In this document: positions 1 to 7,061 of the stretch, in pieces | Position numbering within the stretch: the stretch's first letter is position 1 | How the letters are laid out: each line of letters starts with the position of its first letter | Origin: Dyadobacter sediminis | Lineage (GTDB): Bacteria > Bacteroidota > Bacteroidia > Cytophagales > Spirosomataceae | Reading direction: 5' to 3' | Assembly (NCBI RefSeq): GCF_005860765.1 | Contig: NZ_VCEI01000011.1 | Coordinates: 310,001-374,000 of the forward strand | Length of the DNA stretch: 64,000 nt | Position numbers and translations under genes: made by a program | Notes under the pieces: generated by a model | Told to the model about the DNA's origin: nothing | Databases searched by the model: none | The model's input: the letters and a program-made list of their open reading frames with translations, nothing else

Positions 1-317
1 CAAAATTCCGCAAGCTTGTAATTTTCAATGTTCTGTATGTACGGATATATCCTTGTGTCTTTTTTTGCAATTGCGCCTTCCATGGGTAATTTCATTGTTT
101 CATTGCGTATCTGGATTCTGCCGCCGCCAAAAATTTTTTCTCCATCCTCGGATTCTACGATAATTACATACGTATTCGGATCGTAAAGCCAGTCAAGATT
201 GGCAGACGTCACTTGTTTCACACCGAATGCTTCCAATACTTTCCGGTGTTCATCCACGTACCTCTTACTGGTTTCAACATCGTCAGGTGCCTTATATGCT
301 CGGATTTTGGCTACCAT
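1..317 (-). CDS. GNAT/FeeM-like acyltransferase-type protein (partial, 3' end outside window)
   Basis: The reading frame starts with ATG at 317 and runs off the left edge, so only the first 105 residues are visible. It begins MVAKIRAYKAPDDVETSKRY and contains a stretch resembling the N-terminal half of N-acyl amino acid synthase (FeeM-like) or other GNAT folds, with strands around YVIIVES and the segment GGGRIQI. The start codon overlaps the stop of the upstream ThiF-like gene by one base (TAATG), so the two are probably translationally coupled and work together. A GNAT-type acyl transfer is inferred from the visible part and the neighbour; the catalytic C-terminal half cannot be seen. Confidence 0.6.
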   Translation of the reverse strand, partial: MVAKIRAYKAPDDVETSKRYVDEHRKVLEAFGVKQVTSANLDWLYDPNTYVIIVESEDGEKIFGGGRIQIRNETMKLPMEGAIAKKDTRIYPYIQNIENYKLAEF

Positions 318-2611
318 TAAATTGTGTTGTTTACCATAAACAAGATTTCATCTAATGGATGTGGGGCTGTCTGGAGTAAAGGTTTTTCTTCTTTTGAAAC
401 TTTCAGGATTAATAGATCGCCTGACTGCTCACCGGGTTCCATGACTGCGTGAAACCGGTCCTGCAACTCACGCAATTTTTTCTTTTCGGCATCGCTGAGG
501 CCATCTCCGGATTCCATTCTTGCAAAGAGGAACAGAGGTGACAGCAAAGGCTGAAGGGTCAGGCCCAGTTCTTCGGCGCGGAGCCACAACCGCTGCGCCG
601 CAATCCCTCCTGAAAAAAAAGGCTGATCCGCAGCCTTCGGTAATCTTACAACAGCAATGCACGGCGCAGTGCCGACGGCATGCTGCACACTTTCAACCAG
701 CATGTTGCCACCTCCGATTGTTTTTACTGCATGGGCTACTTTCCTGTCACGCATGATGGCCAGTGCTGCAAGCTGTGCGGGACTGTTTCCAAATGAAATG
801 AAACTGTTCCGGCCAAAAGTAGTCACCTGCTCCGCTGCGTCATCCGTGTTCCTTTCAAAAAAATCATAATGGCCATTGTCGTTCAGCATCATAATGAGGT
901 TGCATTCGCCAATTATTCTGCCGAGTCTGTCCATTTTGTCTCTGTCTGTAATGAACTGCAATCCTGTATCGCTGACACTTTCTACGGCATGCTTCAGCGA
1001 CTGGTATGCACTGCTATCCGGCCGGAAAAGCATATCCTGCCCGGAGTCCGTAAATGTCGTTATCTCAAATTCCTCCGGTTCTGTGCTTGCACGGATCTGT
1101 TCCGGCATCTGCGGAGTGTCATTTTTGGCAGTAAAGCGGACAACGGCAAGTAAATCCGGATTGTCCGCCAACGGCGCAAACCGGGTTTCTGTTCGGTAAC
1201 CCAACTTCATGCATTCCATGATTACATTCTCATAGGCAGCGCCGAGTGCAAGATGAGCCGCCATGTTGTTATAGTTTGCAAAAGAGTAGGAGCGGAACGT
1301 ATCGTGAAACAAGTGAAGCCGCCCGTTCCGGAAAAGCCATTTCCATGGATAATGATTGCCCAGCGACTGCAAGCCCGTTCCGGCTTCTGCAATCTGCCTG
1401 ATATCGGCTTCGGAAGGCGTTATTTGATGAGGATGCTCAGGCAGCTTATCTGCCGTTTCAATGGCGGCCGCCAAATCAAATTTCTTGTTCGGATTACTAT
1501 AAACGGCTGATGTACTGGCAGGAAGTTTATTGGATACAATCTCTTCCAGATCTACATAATACCTACCCGAATCTGTAAACTGGCTCAGAAGTATTCTCCG
1601 GCACACGTCTGTTACCACTCCGCCGCCCAGAGTTACAGCACTTGCAAGCTGAGGCCATGTGCTGATACTTTGGCCTACTTCCAGAAGTGATGCCCGCCCG
1701 CGGTGCGAACTTTTCATCGCATCAATTATTTTCATGACCAGCGGCACCCGGTCGCCGGGGCTTATATTTTTAAGCTTTTCACGCGGAATGCCGTTCAGTA
1801 ATCCGTGCAGGATCGGCCTTTCCTCAAGCAGGTCAAATCTTTCCACATCCAGCATTCCGCGGTCACTGGTTTCCATTACGACGGGAATGGAAAGGCTTTT
1901 GGCAATTTCCCGGGCATAAATCTTTATTTCCAGATCATCGCATTCATCCACCAGAATGTCCAGCTTGCCGTGATCGGTCATAAATCCCATTATATTTTGA
2001 TGCGTGATGCCTTCGGGATAACATTCAATTTCAAGGAACGGATCAATTTCAGCAATTTCCCGTGCGGTGATGATGCACTTGTTGATGCCGATATTATGGA
2101 TTCCCGTTCTGATCCGGTTCAGGTTACTCAGTTCAAGCGTGTCAAAATCTGCCAGCCTCAGTGATCCGCAAATCCTTTCCGTTGCCATGGTCATGGCTAC
2201 TGCATGCCCGACAGAAAGACCGATGATGCCGATTTTGCGCCGGGCTAGTTCAGTTTGTTCCTGCGGGGCAATTTTGTAATGATTCCGCGTCGTTCTCAGT
2301 TCTATAAATTCCTCTTTGTCCAGAATATGCAACAACCGGTTCGACCACGGGTAATAGATCCAGCATCCTTCCAGGTCGGTATCCTTTTCACCGGACCAAT
2401 CCGCATATATGCTTTCAATTTCAGTTTCAGACAAACGTTTTCTGGGATTTCTGATTTTGATTAGCTCTTTTTTCTGGGAGCTGAACAGGTCCAGGATGGT
2501 TTTTTCGCGGTAATCTTCCATCAAAGACCTGAATTTCCGCTGATCCGCATAAAGTTCTCTGGATATAAAAACCGGTTTGTATATGCTACTGACTTGTGGG
2601 TTATGATACAT
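317..2611 (-). CDS. Rv1355c-family protein: ThiF/E1-like domain plus nitroreductase-like domain
   Basis: This protein has 764 residues from the ATG at 2611. A TTG seven codons upstream (2632) is an alternative start but less likely. An N-terminal region of about 120 residues precedes a Rossmann fold typical of ThiF/MoeB/E1 enzymes: IGIIGLSVGHAV near residue 128, then an acidic ADFDTLELSNLNRI segment that would contact ATP or substrate. The usual Gly-rich loop is altered (GLSVGH), and no CxxC zinc pairs are seen, so it is not a standard sulfur-carrier adenylyltransferase. The C-terminal third resembles nitroreductase/FMN-fold proteins (segment TTFGRNSFISFGNSPAQLA). This layout matches the Rv1355c family, whose biochemistry is not established. 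It overlaps the downstream acyltransferase-like gene by one base. Confidence 0.75.
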   Translation of the reverse strand: MYHNPQVSSIYKPVFISRELYADQRKFRSLMEDYREKTILDLFSSQKKELIKIRNPRKRLSETEIESIYADWSGEKDTDLEGCWIYYPWSNRLLHILDKEEFIELRTTRNHYKIAPQEQTELARRKIGIIGLSVGHAVAMTMATERICGSLRLADFDTLELSNLNRIRTGIHNIGINKCIITAREIAEIDPFLEIECYPEGITHQNIMGFMTDHGKLDILVDECDDLEIKIYAREIAKSLSIPVVMETSDRGMLDVERFDLLEERPILHGLLNGIPREKLKNISPGDRVPLVMKIIDAMKSSHRGRASLLEVGQSISTWPQLASAVTLGGGVVTDVCRRILLSQFTDSGRYYVDLEEIVSNKLPASTSAVYSNPNKKFDLAAAIETADKLPEHPHQITPSEADIRQIAEAGTGLQSLGNHYPWKWLFRNGRLHLFHDTFRSYSFANYNNMAAHLALGAAYENVIMECMKLGYRTETRFAPLADNPDLLAVVRFTAKNDTPQMPEQIRASTEPEEFEITTFTDSGQDMLFRPDSSAYQSLKHAVESVSDTGLQFITDRDKMDRLGRIIGECNLIMMLNDNGHYDFFERNTDDAAEQVTTFGRNSFISFGNSPAQLAALAIMRDRKVAHAVKTIGGGNMLVESVQHAVGTAPCIAVVRLPKAADQPFFSGGIAAQRLWLRAEELGLTLQPLLSPLFLFARMESGDGLSDAEKKKLRELQDRFHAVMEPGEQSGDLLILKVSKEEKPLLQTAPHPLDEILFMVNNTI

Positions 2612-2632
2612 GCTTAAATTATTCTGAATCAA

Positions 2633-2994
2633 TTCTAGGAGTTATTTTCTCTTAAATTTAACTAATCATCAATGTAATTGATATTCGTTCAAAATATATC
2701 CTACTTGTATTGGCATTTTAAATTTAAGATTTTATATCTTATCGATGTTTTAATTAATACACAAATTGGTAAAATTATTTCTGTAAAACTATCATTGATT
2801 ACTTCGTAGTCAAAATAAATAATTAATATGCATAAAATTAATGTCATTCATACTCGTTTGTCGGTGTTTACACTACAAGTATGTAAATAGTAATTACAAT
2901 AATAATACCATTATCGAATTTATAGTATAAAAATAACATGATTGCTTTAAATCTTTTTTAGACTTGCAGCAATTGGATTCATGAAATCTGAGGA
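2633..2994. other. AT-rich divergent intergenic region
   Basis: This very AT-rich spacer separates the minus-strand ThiF-like gene from the plus-strand receiver gene, so it should hold both promoters. No convincing ORF, RNA or perfect TAnnTTTG box was picked out by eye. Confidence 0.5.
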
Positions 2995-3462
2995 ATGGAA
3001 AGTAAACAGAAAATCAGTGTTCTTTATGTAGATGACGAGATTAACAACCTCAACTCGTTTAAAGCCGCATTCAGGCGGGATTTTAATATTCTCATTGCAA
3101 CCTCCGGAAGAGAAGGACTTGAACTTTTGAAACACAATGAAGTACATGTAATTATTACGGATCAAAGAATGCCGGAAATGACCGGGGTCGATTTTTTGAT
3201 AGAAGTTTTAAAAACTTATTCCGATCCGATGCGAATCCTTTTGACAGGATATACGGATATAACTGCGGTAATTGATGCAGTAAATAAAGGACATATATAT
3301 TACTATCTGAACAAACCCTGGGACGAGCAGCAGCTAAGGATAATCATCAAGAATGCCTATGAAATTTTTCACCTGAGAGAAGAGAATAAGGAGCTGATTG
3401 AAAAATTGATCGATGCAAATGCACAGCTCGAATTTCTGCTCAGACAGAATCTTTTATCCTGA
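2995..3462 (+). CDS. Stand-alone response regulator (receiver domain only)
   Basis: The 155-residue protein is one CheY-like receiver domain with a short C-terminal helix. Acidic residues D13 and D14 (YVDDE), phospho-acceptor D56 (IITDQRMP), the Thr switch in LLTGYTD (about T84) and K107 (LNKPWD) are all present, so it should be phosphorylatable. The LNKPWD signature is common in receivers paired with HD-GYP or hybrid kinases. The tail after residue 120 is helical and charged with no DNA-binding domain, so it probably acts by protein contact. GAGGA lies directly before the ATG. No kinase is adjacent; the divergent ThiF-like gene may be functionally linked, but that is inference. Confidence 0.9.
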   Translation: MESKQKISVLYVDDEINNLNSFKAAFRRDFNILIATSGREGLELLKHNEVHVIITDQRMPEMTGVDFLIEVLKTYSDPMRILLTGYTDITAVIDAVNKGHIYYYLNKPWDEQQLRIIIKNAYEIFHLREENKELIEKLIDANAQLEFLLRQNLLS

Positions 3463-3483
3463 TCAGTTAGGGCCGGCAAATTG

Positions 3484-3654
3484 CTAACGTTTGTTTCTGT
3501 TGAAAAACAGCTGTGTTTTTCCAATCAGTGCCGGTTTGAAGCCTTTGACGAGGTAAACAAGAATCGAAAAAGTGGATGTTATCAGAACAGCCATCAACAG
3601 GATAGCGGCAAACAGTAAATTTCCAACGGCTTTTAAGAAGATGATCACGTCCAT
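3484..3654 (-). CDS. Small single-pass membrane protein (56 aa)
   Basis: This ORF (ATG at 3654, TAG at 3484) encodes MDVIIFLKAVGNLLFAAILL followed by more hydrophobic residues and a basic tail ending FNRNKR. One long transmembrane helix of about 35 residues with a positive C-terminus fits an inner-membrane microprotein. The 3' end faces the receiver gene, 21 bp away. No function can be assigned. A second microprotein of similar style lies at 13500-13643, which makes a real gene more likely than chance. Confidence 0.5.
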   Translation of the reverse strand: MDVIIFLKAVGNLLFAAILLMAVLITSTFSILVYLVKGFKPALIGKTQLFFNRNKR

Positions 3655-3837
3655 TTTGTTAAAGTTTAAGTGTGGATTGATGTTTTTCTTCTAGCTGGTT
3701 AAAAATCGTACCAGCCTGGTTTGCTTGTTTATTTTCCGCGCTGCAGAGGTCATCTCACTGGTATTCTTTTTGTAGAACTGAAATAACATTGGATGATCAA
3801 TGTGAAATCCAGATACAAAATTTAACGTAATGATTTT

Positions 3838-4014
3838 ATGAAAAAGATACTTGCAATCGGGATCGTGTCCGGCGTTGTGGTTTATTTTGCACTTTCTACA
3901 TACACCAGACAAGTCGAAAAAAGTCTGAGAAGATTGAAAAATCGCAATTCGGATTCCGGCAAAAATGAAACGGAAGGTTATTTTTATCATCAGACACAGG
4001 CACTTCCCGAATAA
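3838..4014 (+). CDS. Small membrane-anchored protein (58 aa)
   Basis: The ORF starts MKKILAIGIVSGVVVYFALS, one N-terminal membrane anchor or uncleaved signal. A basic amphipathic stretch (RQVEKSLRRLKNR) and a polar tail ending TQALPE follow. The pattern of anchor plus short cytoplasmic helix looks like a real small protein and not an antisense shadow. The longer opposite-strand ORF here (3691-4047) lacks any sensible organisation. Function unknown. Confidence 0.5.
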   Translation: MKKILAIGIVSGVVVYFALSTYTRQVEKSLRRLKNRNSDSGKNETEGYFYHQTQALPE

Positions 4015-4220
4015 CTTGTTAAGCAACAGTTTTGTGGATCTTGACAAGTTTTGATCTCAGGATAAAATTTATATGTGCAAATGCCGGGTTTCCGGCATTT
4101 TTGTTTTTTACTGGTCTGTCTTGTCGCTTTGAAACATGCCGTTCACAAGGTAGCGGCATGGTTTTTAACCGGATGAAAGCAAGCAAGACTAAAAGATTTC
4201 CAATCGATTTTTATCCTATA

Positions 4221-4649
4221 ATGGCCTCACAACTGACAGTAAAAAACAGCATTGAAATCAATGCGCCGGTTTCAAAAATTTGGGAAGTTCTGATTGCACC
4301 GAAATACATCCGTCAATGGGATGAACTGCCGCAGGATTTTGAGGACTTTTACCTGGAAAAAGGCCGTACAATCGACTGGACGGGCGCTTCCAGATTAATT
4401 GTCACCGACTGCGAGCCCTATGAACTGCTCAGGCTGAGCCTTTACGTTCTGAAATGGGAATTGCCGCCTTCCAGCTACAACATCGCGTATACATACAGCC
4501 TTGGCGAAAATGAAAATGCCAGTTTGCTAACAATCGAAGTCGGTGATTTCAGCATTTTATCCGATGGTGATAACTATTTTGAAAAAGCAGAGGAATTTGC
4601 CCGGAAAGCATTGCAAAAAATCAAAAATCTGTCAGAAAACAGACTTTGA
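4221..4649 (+). CDS. SRPBCC-domain protein (AHSA1/START-like)
   Basis: From ATG 4221 (MASQLTVKNSIEINAPVSKI) this is a 142-residue single SRPBCC helix-grip fold. The opening strand ends in the family-typical pattern INAPVSKIWEVLIAPKYIRQW, followed by WDELPQDF and a C-terminal long helix (KAEEFARKALQKIKNL). Such AHSA1-like proteins bind hydrophobic ligands or act as chaperone cofactors; no ligand can be inferred. The frame stays open upstream to 4032, but that extension is low-complexity and non-homologous, so the internal ATG is preferred. It is followed closely by the MerR-like regulator. Confidence 0.8.
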   Translation: MASQLTVKNSIEINAPVSKIWEVLIAPKYIRQWDELPQDFEDFYLEKGRTIDWTGASRLIVTDCEPYELLRLSLYVLKWELPPSSYNIAYTYSLGENENASLLTIEVGDFSILSDGDNYFEKAEEFARKALQKIKNLSENRL

Positions 4650-4662
4650 GTGACGGGGTGAT

Positions 4663-4670
4663 TATATTTG
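4663..4670 (+). promoter_or_regulatory. Bacteroidota -7 box before the MerR-like gene
   Basis: TATATTTG matches the TAnnTTTG consensus for the main sigma factor of Bacteroidota and sits 21 bp before the preferred ATG at 4692. A TTTG lies at 4645-4648, but the 14 bp spacing is shorter than the usual 19-21, so the -33 element is doubtful. Confidence 0.45.
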
Positions 4671-4691
4671 TATGAATCACTTTTGACCCTT

Positions 4692-5003
4692 ATGGAACCT
4701 AATACCAAACTATATTACGATACCAATGAAGTGGCGGAAATGGTGGGCTGCGAACCCTCCGCACTTCGGTTCTGGGAAAAGAAGTTTCCTCAGTTGAATC
4801 CGAAAAGAGACGCCAGAAACCGCAGACGCTATACAGAAAGGGACATTGAGATTATCCGGAAGATCATGCATCAGAAGGATAAACAGGGACGCACGATCAA
4901 AGGTGCCAGAGAGCAGCTCAGAAAAAAGGAAGAAGCGCAGCTGCTCATCCAAAGGCTTATGCGCGTACGTAATTTTCTGGTCGATATCCGTGAAAGGCTG
5001 TAA
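4692..5003 (+). CDS. MerR-family transcriptional regulator, short form
   Basis: From ATG 4692 the protein has 103 residues. A winged helix-turn-helix of MerR type is clear: YYDTNEVAEMVGCEPSALRF WEKKFPQL, then the wing RDARNRRRYTERDIEIIRKI. A coiled-coil-like basic helix (KGAREQLRKKEEAQLLIQRL) follows for dimerisation. There is no C-terminal ligand domain, as in many Bacteroidota MerR-like proteins. The upstream TTG start at 4668 would overlap the -7 box, which supports the ATG. Target genes are unknown; the adjacent peptidase is a candidate. Confidence 0.85.
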   Translation: MEPNTKLYYDTNEVAEMVGCEPSALRFWEKKFPQLNPKRDARNRRRYTERDIEIIRKIMHQKDKQGRTIKGAREQLRKKEEAQLLIQRLMRVRNFLVDIRERL

Positions 5004-5046
5004 TGCATTCCAATTTCCGTAAAGCAGATTTCTAACCTTGTTCTTG

Positions 5047-6273
5047 ATGAAATACACCTATCTTTTTCTGAGTTTGCTGACGGTTTCTATTTCATCGGAA
5101 GCACAGGACTTTAATCCGGCAGCAATCCGGAAGCATATTGAATTTCTTGCGTCCGACGATCTGGAAGGGCGCGGAACGGCGACTATGGGGGAAATCAGGG
5201 CGGCCAATTATATTGCCGATATTTTCAAAAATGCCGGTCTGAAGCCCGGAGGTACAGATCAAAGCTATTTTCAGCCTTTTCAGGTTTCGTTTGCGATTGA
5301 CGGAAATCCGCATTTGCTGACAGCCAGAAATGTGGTTGGGTATCTGGACAATGGCGCAAAGAAGACCATGGTTATTGGTGCGCATTACGATCATCTTGGA
5401 AAAGGGTTTCAGGGAAGTTCACTTACGCCGGACAGCAAAAATAAAATTCACAACGGCGCCGACGACAATGCTTCGGGAACGACTGGTTTACTGGAACTCG
5501 CAGCACATTTTTCAGGAAACAAATTTATTGAGAAGCACAATATCCTTTTCATTGCCTTTTCAGGAGAAGAACTGGGCCTGCTCGGTTCCAAATACTTTAC
5601 CGAAAATCCGACGATTCCATTGGATCAGATTTCCTGCATGATCAATATGGATATGATCGGGAGGTTGAGCGATGAAAAAGGACTGATTATTTCCGGCTGG
5701 GGTACCAGTCGGGCTTGGGGCAAACTGATTCCGGACCTTGCCAAAAAGCAGCATCTTCGCTTTACCGTCGATTCTTCCGGCGTGGGTGCTTCGGACCATA
5801 CTTCGTTCTACCTTAAGAATATTCCGGTCGTCCAGTTTTTTACAGGCGGCCACAGTGATTACCACAAAATCAGCGACGACGTTGCAAAGATCAATTTTCA
5901 GGGTGAAGCCTCCATTTTAAACTTGATTGCCGGACTGGTTGAAAAGCTGGATAACGAACCGGCAGAAGCAGAATTCCTAACAGCAGAAAACCCGCATTCC
6001 GGAAGTACATCAACTGATTTTAAAGTTACACTCGGCATTATGCCCGATTACAGTTATTCGGGAAAAGGGCTGCGGATTGACGCCGTAACCAAAGCGCGTC
6101 CTGCCGACAAAGCCGGTATGCTGACCGGCGACATCATCATCAGGCTGGCGGGAAAGGAAATCGGCAACATTTACGATTATATGGATGTACTGGGAAGCCA
6201 TGAAGCCGGCGACCGGGTGGAAGCTGAGCTCCGCCGCGGTACTGAAACCAGAAAAGTGCAGGTTACTTTCTGA
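5047..6273 (+). CDS. Secreted M28-family zinc aminopeptidase with C-terminal PDZ domain
   Basis: The 408-residue protein has a signal peptide (MKYTYLFLSLLTVSISSEAQ). The M28 core carries the expected zinc and catalytic positions: His in IGAHYDHLG (about 113), Asp in GADDNASG, the Glu pair in FSGEELG, Asp in NMDMIGR and His in GGHSDYH. The last 80 residues form a PDZ domain (GLRIDAVTKARPADKAGMLT GD), a combination common in Bacteroidota periplasmic or outer-membrane peptidases. It should release N-terminal amino acids from peptides. ATG 5047 is preferred to the TTG at 5038 because the signal peptide starts cleanly there. It converges on the phosphoesterase gene with a 6 bp gap. Confidence 0.92.
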   Translation: MKYTYLFLSLLTVSISSEAQDFNPAAIRKHIEFLASDDLEGRGTATMGEIRAANYIADIFKNAGLKPGGTDQSYFQPFQVSFAIDGNPHLLTARNVVGYLDNGAKKTMVIGAHYDHLGKGFQGSSLTPDSKNKIHNGADDNASGTTGLLELAAHFSGNKFIEKHNILFIAFSGEELGLLGSKYFTENPTIPLDQISCMINMDMIGRLSDEKGLIISGWGTSRAWGKLIPDLAKKQHLRFTVDSSGVGASDHTSFYLKNIPVVQFFTGGHSDYHKISDDVAKINFQGEASILNLIAGLVEKLDNEPAEAEFLTAENPHSGSTSTDFKVTLGIMPDYSYSGKGLRIDAVTKARPADKAGMLTGDIIIRLAGKEIGNIYDYMDVLGSHEAGDRVEAELRRGTETRKVQVTF

Positions 6274-6279
6274 AATACT

Positions 6280-6789
6280 TTATTGAATGGCACCGCGCTT
6301 GCCCAGTTCAATTACTTCCATCTGACTGATGATGCCTTCATGCAGATTGAAACGGAGCAGCGTACGGATCTTGTGAAAACCTTCTCTTCCGGCTGCACCC
6401 GGATTCATATACAGCATATTGTTCAGTGGCTTGTCCCGGATGACGCGGAGTATATGTGAATGCCCGCACACAAAAATATCCGGCGTAAGCGCTTTCAGTG
6501 AAGGCATCACCTGCGGATTGTAGCGAGGCGGTGCACCGCCGATGTGCGTCATCCAGATTCTGAAACCTTCCAGCTCAAAATGAAGGTTTTCGGCTGTTCT
6601 GGTACGAACTTCCTTGTCATCAATGTTTCCAAAAACAATCCGGGCTGGCTTAAAAGCTTCAAGCTGTTCAATAATCCGAATTGAGCCAATATCGCCTGCA
6701 TGCCATACTTCATCGCAATTGGCAAAATGTTCAAAAATACGTTCATCCAGGTAACCGTGTGTGTCTGATAAGAGTCCGATGGATTTCAT
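6280..6789 (-). CDS. YfcE/MJ0936-type metallophosphoesterase
   Basis: The 169-residue protein has all metal-binding motifs of the small calcineurin-like phosphoesterases: D9-x-H11 (SDTHG), G32-D33 (AGDIG), G54-N55 (FGNID), H82 (THIGG) and GHSH (110-112). These bind two metal ions and hydrolyse phosphodiesters; the natural substrate is unknown for this subfamily. Length and motif order are normal. The end converges with the M28 peptidase gene. Confidence 0.9.
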   Translation of the reverse strand: MKSIGLLSDTHGYLDERIFEHFANCDEVWHAGDIGSIRIIEQLEAFKPARIVFGNIDDKEVRTRTAENLHFELEGFRIWMTHIGGAPPRYNPQVMPSLKALTPDIFVCGHSHILRVIRDKPLNNMLYMNPGAAGREGFHKIRTLLRFNLHEGIISQMEVIELGKRGAIQ

Positions 6790-7061
6790 TAATATGCTGA
6801 TAACAGGTTTGTCGCAGGCCGGTTTAGCGGGTTTGTTTACCGCAAAGTAAATTAAATTTCTTTTTTACAAAATTAAAGTAACTTATATATACTTTGGAGT
6901 GCACTTTCAAGTTACACTTCTTGGGAACCGAAAAGTAAATATATATACATTTAATTATACTTTTTTCTTGTAAAAAGTCAATAAGGTGCAACAGTTCCCG
7001 TATCGTTGTGTGTAAGTAGTCTAGTAAATCCATTTTCTATTCACCTAACCATCCGCCTTCT

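Noticed and set aside
3691..4047. 118-codon minus-strand ORF
   Set aside because: It overlaps the better-organised plus-strand small protein at 3838-4014 and has no signal, motif or domain pattern.
6824..7033. 69-codon minus-strand ORF upstream of the barrel gene
   Set aside because: Very AT-rich frame with Ile/Tyr/Lys bias expected by chance in a promoter region.
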